Notes: generated from the letters alone by a model not told the origin. Positions 42,690 to 54,318 are shown, numbered from the stretch's first letter. The stretch is DNA of 64,000 nt from Anopheles merus (GCF_017562075.2 NW_024427589.1:383001-447000); one strand, 5' to 3'. Numbers and translations: made by a program.

Positions 42690-43654
42690 AGGATCTTGGA
42701 GAAGATGGCTGAATACAGAAACGACACATACAATCTCTTCATTGACTTAAAGCCGAATATGATAGCATAGCCAGGGTAAAACTTTACGACGCTATGAACT
42801 CATTTGGAATCCCGGCCAAACTGATAAGGCTAGTTAGAATGGCTATGACCAACGTCACATGCCAGGTGAGGGTGAATGGAAAACTCCCAGGACCTTTTGC
42901 TACCACCAAGGGTCTGCGCCAAGGGGACGGGCTTGCCTGTCTCCTATTTAACCTGGCACTAGAGAGGGCCATCCACGATTCGAGGGTGGAGACTTCGAGA
43001 ACCATCTTCTATAAGTCAACCCAGATCCTGGCATACGCTGATGATATAGACATCATTGGTCTGCGGCTCTCCTATGTAGCAGAAGCCTACCAAGGGATCG
43101 AGCTGGCGGCAGAGAGCCTCGCATTGCAGATAAACGAGGGAAAGACCAAACTGATGGTGGCAGCATCAGCGGGCCTACCAATAAATAATCTGAATCTACG
43201 TGGGCGCGATGTACAGATAGGTGAACGCACTTTTGAAGTCGTCCCACAATTCACCTATCTGGGTTCAAAGTTCAGCAACGACAACAGCATGGAAGCTGAT
43301 TTGTGCGTAAGCTTGAAAAATCAGTTCACCTGACAAATAAATATACAAATAAAAAAACAAATACAAAAAAAAGAACCTGTCGCGACGGACGATGCTGGGA
43401 CTATATAGTACCTATATAGTACCAGTACTCACATACGCCTCTGAGACATGGACGCTGTTCAAATCTGACGAAACCCTCTTAGCCGCGTTCGAGAGGAAGA
43501 TGCTCAAAGGATACTTGGCCCCGTATGTGTGGAAGGACAATGGAGTAGCCGCTATAATGACGAGCTATACGAGATGTACGGTGACCTCACTGTCGTGCAG
43601 CGTATCAAGCTCGCCAGGCTTCGGTGGGCTGGCCATGTTGTGTGCATGGAAACG
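42690..43654 (+). pseudogene. RTE-like LINE RT fragment (right arm)
   Basis: It reads L-E-K-M-A-E-Y-R-N-D-T-Y-N-L-F-I-D-L-K (first catalytic Asp), then after a frameshift Y-D-A-M-N-S-F-G-I, L-R-Q-G-D-G-L-A-C-L-L-F-N-L, Y-A-D-D-I-D-I-I-G and the thumb. A local replacement near 43,310-43,370 (A-rich insert, short deletion) breaks the frame. The copy is then split at 43,654 by the composite insertion and resumes at 49,459. Confidence 0.85.
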
Positions 43655-44447
43655 CCCAAGGATGCAAAAACCGACGGCGGCCTGTGTAATCTGAGCTCTC
43701 TACAAAGCTCTCCACGAAGCTCTCGTTTGCAGGCTTGTCGAGAGCTTCGCCACAGGCGCCCGAACCATCCGTCACGCACACATCTAAACGTTCTGGTTTC
43801 GTCAGCCGCTCACGCATACCAATGTGTTTGCTCCACCCCCTTTTTCAGATTGCTTATAGAAATGATGAAGCTGTTCACATTTGCTTTATGCACACATTCG
43901 CATGCTGTTTATTGAATAATATATCTCTCCCTTCCCACATGTGTTTTGGCATACTCCCGCTGTGTAGACGGCAGAACGCTTTCCCCCGTTACCGTTCTTC
44001 CTCCTCTCGTTCTTCCTTCCTCCTACCGCGCTCGGGGCACCATCCGTGCGGCGCGTGTTCAGCTGACTTCAGTTTAGTGATGACGTCATGAACAGGAGCT
44101 GCGCGTGTTGAGCCGGCTTCTGTTAAGTAATGACGTCCTCACCGGGGGCTGAATGAAGCAATAATGAATGTAAGTAGTATGTATTACTATGGAGAGTTTA
44201 GCGCATAGAATTAGATCAAAACTTACCTTAATATTTTAAAACTGGAAAACATTTTCTTTGCGTCGCTCACTTTGAAGATTGTTGACGAGGCTAGCAGTTG
44301 ATAAATAGCGCATACATCTGTAACTTTAGACGCAAAGGGTTAGTTGAATGTACCTGCACAAGCACACAGCAAGAAACTTACCTCAACAATTTGCTAGGAT
44401 AAATCATTCCATAACTGAAGAAGAAGGAACACGGCCCAAAACGTAGA

Positions 44448-45275
44448 TATTAGTTTCGGATATGAAATTCGCGAAGTCGCGGAAGGTTAGTTGATCGGTT
44501 CAGACAAAAAAACTCTGTACACGGGTGCACAGTTAGGCGTCAGAATTGTAAGTGTTTATTCAGATTCAAAATGAATTCTTATATACTAATTTCTTCAAGT
44601 TCTATTTTGGGAAGGTTATTTTCTCTTCCTTTTTCGCATATGTTCGTGTCGCTAGCCCTTTCCTTTTTGCCACGCCTACGCATTCTCCTAGGAGGTTTTC
44701 TGGTTCTGGTGTGCTGTTTTATGTCAAGCGATCCTGAAGGAAATGTGATCCCTTTTTTTATTGCTTTCTCTGGTGAGAACAAATTGTTGCATTGATTGCA
44801 GGCGTTGTGGTTTTCCCTTTTTGGCGTAACTGTACCTAACACTTGACTTCAGTGGTGCATGTTCCGGATGTATCGCATCATTGACAAATACTTGAACTTA
44901 TTGCCTTTCGAAATCTTATCTGGTTCATGTTATTAACGCATCTATGTTTGAGAGATTTTTAGGTTTAACGATTTTACGGCCGTGAGAAAAGTGGATGTGG
45001 AATTTTCCTACGCTTCTCGGAGTTGGTCTAGCTTGGCACACATGCATGCTGTAATCCTAAGTTAATCGTTATAGGTTCGAAACGAATTGAAGTAATTGAC
45101 TGCTAAAAAATGCAAGTCAAAATACCCAGATGGCCCTACTTGAAGGGTTTAGGATTACATTAAGTTTGTCTCCTTGATGGTACGTCTGTTCTCGAGTATG
45201 TTTGAACTATCATATTTTATTCTATTTTATGGTTAGAAAGAAATATAAAAAATCTGGATTGTCGCGTTCGCAACA
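44448..45275 (-). repeat. 3' LTR of BEL-env element
   Basis: 828 bp, TG start on the minus strand; directly downstream of the env frame. Contains a minus-strand 87-residue frame with C-N-Q-C, also in the other LTR, of no known function. The two seen differences from the 5' LTR are at 44,453 and about 45,031. Confidence 0.9.
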
Positions 45276-45397
45276 TACCGGCCCTCGTAAAACTACAAGT
45301 TTTACAAAATAACGCGACATTTTCTATGATAGAATTTAGGAGATTATAAAGCAGAGATAAAAAAAAATATAAAATGTATAAACCTACTATATTTGTG

Positions 45398-47995
45398 TTA
45401 CTTGCGTTCGTAATCACCGTCTTGCTGCCCGATGAGCGGTTGCTGTGAAGGCGGTGCGCATGCTGTAGTCATCTCGTGGTCTATTGTTGTTGGGATGTTG
45501 TTGTATCGCGGATACAGGAACATTGGTAGAGTACGATGTATTCTTTGCTCTACTACGGGTGATGAGAATGCTGGCGGGTTCTGGTCTGTGTTTGGTTCAT
45601 CGATAGTGTGGTTTTGATTGTACGCCGGCTGTGGTGCTACATTTTCTTGTTGTCTCCGATGGCCGCGATGAGATAGCAGATTAGTCAAGGAATCCCAAAA
45701 GGATGCTAGCAACTGCCATCCTACTCCGTAGATTTCGAATAGAATTCTGCCATGGATTATTGTATCCATAATGAATTTGACTGCTCTGCCAAATACATAG
45801 ATACCTATGGCTGTAGATGTAATGTTTCCGATCCACGTGGACCATGATACCAGTTTCGACCAATATTTTTGAAATGCATTATGAATTACCTTTTCTGATA
45901 TGAGTGCGTCAAAGGTAAATCCTTGTAGATTAGGATGTTGACCGGCGATCATCTTGTACAAGACTGAAGATGCTATTTTCTTATCACCTTGTTCGTACAC
46001 TAAGTTCTTCATCTTTTGGAGACTTTCGGCATCGTACACTCCACTCTTCATTAGACTTGGTAAGGGAGTGTATGCCCAATTGGTTACGATATCGGTGGTC
46101 AGTTGTTGTGGGGCTGTCGTTTCTCTCAAACGATGATCTGTAGTATACCACCTACCACCAATTGTAAATTTCGCTGGTAGTAATGGTGTGCAGTCTATTT
46201 GCGTGCCTCTTAGTTGTAGCATTCGTGTAACTGGAGCCATAAACATAGAGCGATTATTGTACTTCACTGGAATTTCTTGATAGCAATCTTCTTTGCTGTC
46301 ATAAGTGACGTAGACCGGTTTGCATTCCAGAATGTATAGTACTTCGGCTGCTACGACTGCTGTGTACCCAGGACGTTTAACGAGATTCTTGACGAATTCA
46401 CTTGGATTTAGGCGAGCAAGTGTTAATTTGGTCTCCAAAAGTGCTTTATCTAGTTTGCACATTTCGGTCATAACTGTAGTGTACACATCGTTCAACTTTT
46501 GACCGAGATAGTTTTCTACTAGCGTGATTTTTGAGTTGAAATAGGTGAACAAGTCGAGATTTTTTCCATCGATTGCTCTGCGTTTGAAAGGCGATTGATA
46601 TCCTTGTAACTCAAGAATGAAAATCTTTGGGTGATCGGTTACGTAGCTATTAAAGCCGCATATTTGAGTAGCATCGAGAGCCCTTATTGAAAACATATGC
46701 TCTTTCGATATTAAGGTGTAGACTGCGTTAGCTCGTGTTTTGACGTCAGTATTTTGATCAAAGGTTTTGTTTACAGTACCTTCGTAGATTATTTCAAAGT
46801 CGTTGCGCTCGCATTGTCTTGACAAGTCGACACTCCACGTAAGGTAGCCGTATTCCGCATCTAGACACCAACCCGTCGTATATTTGCAGATGATCCCGTT
46901 ACGCAGCGTTACCTGGTCGTTTTCGATGTCCGCCGTGGCTACGTAATCGTACATTCCGATTTCATATTCGTAATATACCAATGCGCTTTCCCAGGTGTAG
47001 CTCGATGTCCGGTAAGTTCCGCCGCTGCATTTGGTTCCCGTGACGCTGCCGACGATGAGTGCTTCCCCTCTGGTGGTGTGATTACGACGCAGTTCCCTGA
47101 CCTTGGCATTGATAGATATAGAAACTTCTCCTAACGTTTGAGCTAATTTACATTCTACTGGTGTAAATTCCTTTATGATGTACGCGTACCCGTATTCATA
47201 ATCAGAAGTGTGAGAAAAGGCGCCACAATGTCGAATTGAGCGTTTGATTATTACTTTGCATTGACTAACATGTACTATAGTTTTCGGACTTCTTTGTAGT
47301 ACTTGAATGCGTATTTCTTTTGTCGTTACATTTTTGGCCGGTGGGATACATGATGCTACGTCCATAAGGGAGTAGCTAGTAATGTTTATGTCATTATTAG
47401 CGCAGTCATACGCTATCAAACCCCTTGATGATTCCCCTATTGCTTCAGCTGAAAGAAATAAAATCATTAGTAGAGTAATGACAATATTGTTAAATTTTTT
47501 GATGGTATTCCCCGTTAATTTCTTTTCCGATCCCGGCCCTCGTTTAGAGTCTGAAACGCGCGTGTCGTTTGGTGGTAAATCATTATAAGGACGTTTAAAA
47601 GATTTAACATCGCGATCGTTTTTCTTGTTTTCATTTACCTGATTATGACAGGTACTTAATGGTTTTTTAGGGTTTCGTTCATGCATGATACCTACAAATT
47701 CAGGTGTTTTGGCGGAATTGTCTATTGAAGTCTTAAGATTTTCTTGTTTATAAACGTCAAGGATTGCTACTCCTGTAACTGGACGACAATATATACCTTG
47801 TGCTGTTTTTATTTTAACAGATCGTATTTGTCCGTCCTTGCCGGGTTGTAATTCTATTACTCGTCCCTTTAGCCAGGTACCGGGTTTCATCGAATTAGAA
47901 TCTGGATAAGTTCCTTTATTTCCTTTTGAAGTGACGCAGGGTGACGTTCTCCTTGTCTGGACCTTGGCTGCGCTGTGATGAATTATTACAAGCAC
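45398..47995 (-). CDS. BEL integrase tail fused to viral-type class I/III glycoprotein (env)
   Basis: The 865-residue frame is uninterrupted. Residues 38-80 (P-G-T-W-L-K-G-R-V-I-E-L and the following strands) are the DUF5641-like end of BEL integrase. Residues 168-187 form a signal-like hydrophobic segment. The ectodomain begins G-L-I-A-Y-D-C and S-L-M-D-V-A-S-C, has many Cys and N-x-S/T sites, a furin-like F-K-R-R at about 467-470 and a transmembrane stretch at about 715-745, then a Pro/Gln-rich tail. The start pattern reminds me of chuvirus-type glycoproteins reported in mosquito BEL/Pao elements; that origin is an inference. It may be translated as a polyprotein or from a spliced RNA. The membrane role would be cell attachment and fusion. 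Confidence 0.75.
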   Translation of the reverse strand: MLVIIHHSAAKVQTRRTSPCVTSKGNKGTYPDSNSMKPGTWLKGRVIELQPGKDGQIRSVKIKTAQGIYCRPVTGVAILDVYKQENLKTSIDNSAKTPEFVGIMHERNPKKPLSTCHNQVNENKKNDRDVKSFKRPYNDLPPNDTRVSDSKRGPGSEKKLTGNTIKKFNNIVITLLMILFLSAEAIGESSRGLIAYDCANNDINITSYSLMDVASCIPPAKNVTTKEIRIQVLQRSPKTIVHVSQCKVIIKRSIRHCGAFSHTSDYEYGYAYIIKEFTPVECKLAQTLGEVSISINAKVRELRRNHTTRGEALIVGSVTGTKCSGGTYRTSSYTWESALVYYEYEIGMYDYVATADIENDQVTLRNGIICKYTTGWCLDAEYGYLTWSVDLSRQCERNDFEIIYEGTVNKTFDQNTDVKTRANAVYTLISKEHMFSIRALDATQICGFNSYVTDHPKIFILELQGYQSPFKRRAIDGKNLDLFTYFNSKITLVENYLGQKLNDVYTTVMTEMCKLDKALLETKLTLARLNPSEFVKNLVKRPGYTAVVAAEVLYILECKPVYVTYDSKEDCYQEIPVKYNNRSMFMAPVTRMLQLRGTQIDCTPLLPAKFTIGGRWYTTDHRLRETTAPQQLTTDIVTNWAYTPLPSLMKSGVYDAESLQKMKNLVYEQGDKKIASSVLYKMIAGQHPNLQGFTFDALISEKVIHNAFQKYWSKLVSWSTWIGNITSTAIGIYVFGRAVKFIMDTIIHGRILFEIYGVGWQLLASFWDSLTNLLSHRGHRRQQENVAPQPAYNQNHTIDEPNTDQNPPAFSSPVVEQRIHRTLPMFLYPRYNNIPTTIDHEMTTACAPPSQQPLIGQQDGDYERK

Positions 47996-48264
47996 AATTG
48001 TTCAGTAATTTGATAAACAAACACTGCTGGTTCAGATTACGAGTTTTTTTTTGTTTTGTTTAATTAACGAGTTTAACGGACGAGGAGGAAATTGTTCTTT
48101 CACAAGAACGGTAAGAAATACGATTTGACGTTACAATTTAACACCCTTTTGTGTAAACTCATTCACTAACTTTTTTGTTCACTTCGTTCACTGGAGTAGA
48201 TATAAAAAAATAAAGTTTTGGAGTTTTCCTATTTCTTTACACTACTCCTCTCTGGAGCCACCAT
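47996..48264 (-). other. BEL-env leader
   Basis: Non-coding region between 5' LTR and frame, where a normal BEL would have a primer site and gag. On the minus strand the LTR is followed by TGGTGGCTCCAGAGAGG, a candidate primer-binding site. A deletion presumably joined leader to integrase tail near 47,980. Confidence 0.5.
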
Positions 48265-49092
48265 TATTAATTTCGGATATGAAATTCGCGAAGTCGCGGA
48301 AGGTTAGTTGATCGGTTCAGACAAAAAAACTCTGTACACGGGTGCACAGTTAGGCGTCAGAATTGTAAGTGTTTATTCAGATTCAAAATGAATTCTTATA
48401 TACTAATTTCTTCAAGTTCTATTTTGGGAAGGTTATTTTCTCTTCCTTTTTCGCATATGTTCGTGTCGCTAGCCCTTTCCTTTTTGCCACGCCTACGCAT
48501 TCTCCTAGGAGGTTTTCTGGTTCTGGTGTGCTGTTTTATGTCAAGCGATCCTGAAGGAAATGTGATCCCTTTTTTTATTGCTTTCTCTGGTGAGAACAAA
48601 TTGTTGCATTGATTGCAGGCGTTGTGGTTTTCCCTTTTTGGCGTAACTGTACCTAACACTTGACTTCAGTGGTGCATGTTCCGGATGTATCGCATCATTG
48701 ACAAATACTTGAACTTATTGCCTTTCGAAATCTTATCTGGTTCATGTTATTAACGCATCTATGTTTGAGAGATTTTTAGGTTTAACGATTTTACGGCCGT
48801 GAGAAAAGTGGATGTGGAATTTTCCTACGCTTCTCGGAGTTGGTCTAGCTTGACACACATGCATGCTGTAATCCTAAGTTAATCGTTATAGGTTCGAAAC
48901 GAATTGAAGTAATTGACTGCTAAAAAATGCAAGTCAAAATACCCAGATGGCCCTACTTGAAGGGTTTAGGATTACATTAAGTTTGTCTCCTTGATGGTAC
49001 GTCTGTTCTCGAGTATGTTTGAACTATCATATTTTATTCTATTTTATGGTTAGAAAGAAATATAAAAAATCTGGATTGTCGCGTTCGCAACA
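48265..49092 (-). repeat. 5' LTR of BEL-env element
   Basis: 828 bp, near identical to 44,448-45,275. It would hold the promoter for minus-strand transcription. Confidence 0.9.
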
Positions 49093-49458
49093 GTAGACGA
49101 GCAAAGTACGTCGCACAAGAAATCGCACCTCACTTCAGTACATTCTTCCATAGGGAAAGTTCTGGACAGACTGAGGATGCCTAACACCCGGATGAGCGCG
49201 ATAGCAGAAAAATCATGGTGGATCGAGAGAGATGGGTAGACTCGGTGCTGCGATATCCACTGGTAAATGCATGTGTGTGTGACGAACGAAAGACTTCAAA
49301 CCCCGCTTCCCCAGTATTTCATCCATAATTTTTCGTCACACGCACACACCTCTACACGGGCGGCGGTTTGCCGTCCAAAATCTAGAGAGAGAAGATTGGG
49401 CCTCCCGCTTTGGCACACAGAAAAATCTCTCAACAACTTCGGCTCTGCTACTTGGGCG

Positions 49459-49676
49459 GACAACCCAGCCCGTAAAGTCTTTTTAGGCCGTCCACAAGGA
49501 CAGAGGAGGTGTGGTAGGCCCAAATTGAGGTGGCAAGATGGCGTGGAGGCGTCCGCCATTAAGGCCGGGATAACGGACTGGCAGACGAAGGCGCGAGACC
49601 GTGAGCGGTTTCGGACACTCCTGAGGCAGGCTAAGACCGCAAAGCGGTTGTAACGCCGGATAAGTAAGTAAGTAAC
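49459..49676 (+). pseudogene. RTE-like LINE 3' end (right arm)
   Basis: Continues the copy at 42,690-43,654 after the composite insertion: D-N-P-A-R-K-V-F-L-G-R-P, C-G-R-P-K-L-R-W and the stop at 49,653, followed by a TAAG-repeat tail. Pairs with 18,791-19,008. Confidence 0.85.
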
Positions 49677-50821
49677 CCACATTTGGGATATGTAATATAA
49701 TCATATTTTTTATTCTACTGGGTTCGGGTGATTCGATCGGTTACAAGATAGGAAAAATAAAATAGGTGCACATAATAATATGCTCGCACCACTAACAAAT
49801 ACTTTTACTAGACCATTTCCAAACAAGGTCCAATGTATGTTTAGTCTACCTTGGATATTGTTCATTTGAATCTGAAAATTTAAAAAAGAGACAAAGATAT
49901 TAGCATTCTTTATTTTTCTTTCTTTAGCAAACTACTTGCTATATGTACTTGCTAAACTAAAACTAATTGCTATATGTATACTTGCCTTGCGTTATACTGC
50001 CATCAAGATATACCGAGCGGGAGACCGTCACCATCCAACCCAAGCAGGATGACGTTGTACATGTTCACGGCTGCGCCATAATGATTTGGTGTGGTATGGA
50101 TGATACATGGGAGGTGTGCTAAAACAGCAAACCATTCTCGCCTCCTCCTGATAAGCTACGCATTAACTCCTTGGTGATCTCATCATCTGGTTCCTGCGGA
50201 CAGCATATTCATTCCTTACAATTTAATATCCCCAGCGACTCGGCAAACGTTGCGACCGAAAGAGCCAAATCTTATAAACATGTTCGTAAATTTGCATTTG
50301 AAGAGGCAACTAGATAAACCAAAAGAGAACATGTATGAAATAGCCACATGCGGGTCGTGAGCCGTACTATGCCGATCGCTGTCCTAACCAATCCGATCTG
50401 TGTCCTGCAAGCCGATTGGAACGCACCCTTCCCTTCGCTATAGGGCCACCGACCGTGCGCCGATAGCTATGCCAGTTGTTGATGAAAAAGTGCCTGTGAA
50501 CAAGAAAGAAACAAACATGAAACTCAATCGCACACCCGGAACATACAACGCATCGCACCACAATAGACGATGCAATTTAACTTCCGCTATGCTTCTATTC
50601 GCGATGGCCGGACACACTCGGCATCGTTACACAGTTTGATCGTGCGCGTAGCGAATATATCGAACAAAGCATTCACAGACGATCCAGTAAAACCAGCTGA
50701 ATCCCATCAACCGGGAACCTGCAACCTAAAAAAAAGCCGGACACACCAACCTTACCATTTTTTCGATCCTAAAAAAAAGCCCAACAACCGGAATGATATT
50801 ATTCGCACCCTCACCGTCGAT
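49677..50821. other. Unassigned arm sequence with possible host exon
   Basis: Mirror of 17,645-18,790. The exon-like stretch lies at about 50,118-50,190 on the minus strand. No transposon motif. Confidence 0.35.
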
Positions 50822-51054
50822 CTCACAGAACAAACGGGACGAGTGCTTTCCTTTGCTTCGGATAGTTGTGAAAGTTTTCCACGTACCACTGGTGGGTGAT
50901 TTTCAGCTTGCTCGAGAACACCTGCACGAACCAGGCGCAAACACTGCAGCGTGATCAGCGTCATGACAACCATCGTCTCGGTAGGCGTGGTGCGCACCAT
51001 ACGCTTGTTGGTTGCCATCGTATTGAGGAAGGCGATTACGTAGTCCCGCGCTGG
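50822..51054 (-). pseudogene. Polyprenol reductase (SRD5A3)-like fragment, right arm
   Basis: Mirror of 17,412-17,644. The same two frames, the same frame change and the same Y-P-K-Q-R-K-A-L-V-P-F ending before the stop are present. The capture and damage therefore predate the arm duplication. Confidence 0.5.
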
Positions 51055-51532
51055 CTACATCATGACAGCAAATCCGGCCACCGGCAGCAAGGACATAGAA
51101 ATCTTCTTCTTTTGTGGAGCAGAATATAGTCTATGTTTTATAAAACCTATACTTTATAAAGCCACATTCAAAGACTTCTTCTTCCTCTTCTTCTTCTACT
51201 TGCGAGAGGGGATGTATCCTCCTATGTTGTTCAAACATTTGTTTGAAACAGCATATTCAGAGGCTTACTCTCTCTGTAAAGACTTCGACTATCTAGAGTC
51301 ATATGTCTGGTAAGTAGGATGTTTCTATTTTTTGTTGTTGGTATATGATAATTCTGATGACAGTAGACATCAGCCTGTATATATGTGTTTATATCATGGT
51401 ATTTGTTACTTCGTTTTAGTTTTTTTTATGTTTTGTTTGAATCGGTTGATTTTTGTGCATGCCATTTAGATGGGGAAAACAAATCATGTTGGGTACTAAT
51501 TTGAGTATCTTTTTCTGGATTGTATCCTTAAT
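51055..51532. other. Non-coding arm sequence with CTT tract
   Basis: Mirror of 16,971-17,411; (CTT)n-rich tract at 51,174-51,198. No gene. Confidence 0.4.
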
Positions 51533-52794
51533 AGGATTTTTTTTTGTGTTCCACTTTTCTTACATTTTTGGTTTTGGTCTCCGTATATTCTGTATTTTCC
51601 GTATCAGTTGTGTCACCCACAGCGCTTGTGGCTAACTGTTCTGGATGTGTGATCTTCACTCTTTCTCCTTTGATGGAGATAAAAGGTGGGATGGGTGCAT
51701 CGATTATCATGGTGGCTGCTCGATTGCCATCCTTAATGCCTGCGAAAGGCGATGGGTTCTCCCAAAACAGGTCTCTGATATCCTGTATTTTGCCGTACTA
51801 AATTTTTTACAACTTTGGTGTTGTTATCCATTTGAAGGGGGATATTGTATATCACTCCCTCTCTTGTCTTTTTGATTTTAGTCATGGTATTTTCTGTGTC
51901 TTCAGTATCGGGTGAGGTAATTTCGTCCGATCTCGATCTTTTATCAGTAGACCTGAGTTCTGAGCTTTTGTCATATTCCATTCTTTGAAAAAGGGGCGAT
52001 AAGTTCTTTAGTTCCATTGTATTGTTATTCTTTGTAGTGTGTGTGTCAATTTTATTGCTTTGCCTGGTTTCCAGTTGTATAGAGTCATCACTTTCTTTTG
52101 TGTAGTTTGGTTTTTGTTCTTGAGCGGTGAGTATGCCGCTTTGTGTCACTTCTAGGAATTGGTTGTTGACACTCGTCTTTTTGTATTTGCTTTTGCGGTT
52201 TTGGGTGCATGAAACCCCGTAGTGTTTAGCTTGGTCACAAAATGCGCATGTGGCTAACTGCCCTCGATGTGTGATCTTAACTCTTTCTCCTTTTAAGGAG
52301 ATAAATGATGGGATGGGTGTATCGATTAGCATGGTAGCTGCTCAGTTGCCATCCTTGATGTCTGCGAAAGGCGAAGGGCTCTCCCAAAATAGATCTTTGA
52401 TCTCCTGTATTTTGCCGTATTTGGACAGTTCCATTTTGAGCTTTTCATTAGAAATGTTCGACAAACGATCTAAAATTTTTACAACTCTGGTGTTGTTATT
52501 CATTCGAAGGGGGATATTGTATATCACTCCCTCGCGTGTCATGCTTAATTTTGAATCAAACATTTCCACAAATTCACGTGCGTCTTCAGCTTTTTTCATT
52601 TGTATTACGGCTATACTCGCCGTATGTAATATTTGAACCTTCTCCAGTTTCTCTGGATTTAATTTCAATTGTTCAGTAAGGAACCTCAAGATTTCACCTC
52701 TATTTGGTTTTCTTTTTATATGGAAAAATTCTACCCTAAAGGTAGCACAATCACTGATCGCCATTTCAAAGACGGCGTGTTTTAAACAATCCAC
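51533..52794 (-). pseudogene. I-like LINE ORF1 with internal tandem duplication (right arm)
   Basis: Frame 52,794-52,342 contains an RRM-like part and ends in a TGA where the second repeat copy has CGA, a CpG-type nonsense change. The same frame resumes at 52,332-51,733 with M-L-I-D-T-P-I-P-S-F, a CCHC knuckle C-A-F-C-D-Q-A-K-H-Y-G-V-S-C, then a second copy of R-E-G-V-I-Y-N-I-P-L. A diverged second copy of the downstream part (M-I-I-D-A-P-I-P-P-F) follows at 51,710-51,528. The repeat offset is 673 bp; the left arm has only one unit. Confidence 0.8.
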
Positions 52795-53050
52795 ACTGAC
52801 GTGTTTTCTGGTCGAGTTTCGAATCCGAACTGCACATTCAAAGACATACCGCTCTTAGGTTTTCGACTTCCTGAGTCATATACCTATCCAAAGTTGATAC
52901 CGTTGTTTTTGTGTTGTTTTTTGCTGATAGTTTTGAAATTTCTATGTTGTGTTTATGATTTGTCTTTCAGAGTTCATATGATCATGGTGGCTATGTTTTT
53001 GTGTGCTGTTCAAACTTGCTATTTTTTAAATTTAATTTTCATTATTTTTT

Positions 53051-54318
53051 TTATATGGTGATTTTTGTGTCTAGTATGAATCTAAATATTTCCTTTATTA
53101 TTTTAAGGTCATTATATTTCCAGTGTTTGCTTAATATATCTTCTCGGATGTTGGGGTATTTCTGTCTTTCATTGTTGTATTTTATACAGTGAAATAATTG
53201 GTGTTTGCCCGTTTCTTGTACTTGGCAAACATCGCATATGTCATTTTCTTCAATTATTAGTATTTTTAGCCCGTATTTGGAGTAGTCATGTCCTGTTAGC
53301 ATCCGGTTCATAGTCTTTATTTCGTTTGCATTGATATTTATCGTTTTATGCCAGTTATCTCTTTTAAACTCTTTCTGGTGTTCTGCGAATTTTTTCCCTT
53401 TATGTTGGATTTCCATTGTGTACTATTCCTGCGTTTCAAATATCATTCTTTGTTGAAGCATAAGTTTAATATCACTTTTTCTTAATTTGTTTTCCAGAAT
53501 GTTGTCTACCGTCACTCCCTTTTTTGATAAATTATCAGCCTTTTCATTACCTTCGATATCGATGTGTCCCGGTAACCATCTGATTTGTGCATTTATTTTT
53601 AAACTGTTTTTAATAATATGGTATGTACTTTCCTCTATGTTGTTGTTGTATTGTTCCCTTTTGATGATGCTGTAAGCCGCTTTAATATCCGTATATATCA
53701 TAGGGTTTAGTATGTTGTTTTCTACTGCTATTTTTATTGCCTTATCTATTGCAGTCAGTCCTACTGATGTAATGGGTGTGTTGTTTTTTAATTTATATTT
53801 GTGACACCAGTACATATTTTTGTTGTTGTGTGGTTTGATGTATATACCTATACCACAACCGTCATCTATTCTGCTTCCATCCGTGAAAATAATGGTGTTT
53901 GTTTTTCTAAAAAAAACTCTATTTCTTGTTGGTAATGTCTTTTGAGGATTTGTTTGTTTGTACGTTGATTTTTCGTTATATTATCCAGAGCTTTGGAAGT
54001 TATCGATACGCTTTTAGTGTTATCATTTATTACTATCTTATCCATTTTGTTTATGATGTTTTTGTTTTCGTCATATATTTTTTCGTAATATGTTTTGTAC
54101 TTGTTATTGTTGTTTCTTGTGTTGTGATTTTGTTTTGTGTCACATAGTAGATTTCTGTGAATTTTTGAATGTGCAATCTCTTTTGCTTGCTCATTGCTCG
54201 CGAGGTATTTTGCTCTTATTCCTAAAGGAATTTCTGCCGCTATGGCCATTAGTGAGGGTATAGGAGTTGTTTTGGTACATCTTGTAAGTATTATTAGAGA
54301 TTGATTTTGTATTGTATC
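53051..54318 (-). pseudogene. I-like LINE ORF2 C-terminal part (right arm), split by Gypsy
   Basis: Mirror of 14,821-16,088: C-terminal zinc part (53,416-53,051), RNase H (53,870-53,423) and linker (54,249-53,866). The frame is cut at TATC (54,315-54,318) by the Gypsy insertion and resumes at 60,243. RNase H reads T-D-I-K-A-A here versus T-D-S-K-A-A in the left arm. Confidence 0.85.

Larger units (their letters stand above)
44448..49092 (-). mobile_element. Non-autonomous BEL/Pao element: two LTRs plus integrase-tail/env frame only
   Basis: Two 828-bp LTRs (44,448-45,275 and 48,265-49,092) are flanked by GTAGA (44,443-44,447 and 49,093-49,097), a 5-bp duplication as expected for BEL/Pao. On the minus strand LTRs begin TGTTGCGAACG. 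The 2,989-bp interior holds one long frame, with a purine-rich CGAGGGCCGG before the 3' LTR. gag, protease, RT, RNase H and the integrase core are absent. LTRs differ at only two sites I could find, so insertion was recent. Confidence 0.9.
43655..49456. mobile_element. Unclassified DNA element with CCCAAG termini, hosting the BEL-env insertion
   Basis: In the left arm RTE coding runs unbroken through the site ATGGAAACG|GACAAC. Here it is interrupted by sequence starting CCCAAGGA (43,655) and ending, reversed, CCCAAGTA (49,456), with CG duplicated (43,653-43,654 and 49,457-49,458). Without the BEL element (44,448-49,097) it is about 1.15 kb, non-coding, with AGCTCTC words repeated in both directions near 43,690-43,750. 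Superfamily unknown. Confidence 0.55.

Noticed and set aside
48396..48659. 87-residue frame in the BEL LTR, present in both LTRs
   Set aside because: Lies across the LTR with no known domain beyond C-x2-C; duplicated only because LTRs are identical. Kept as a note in the LTR entry.
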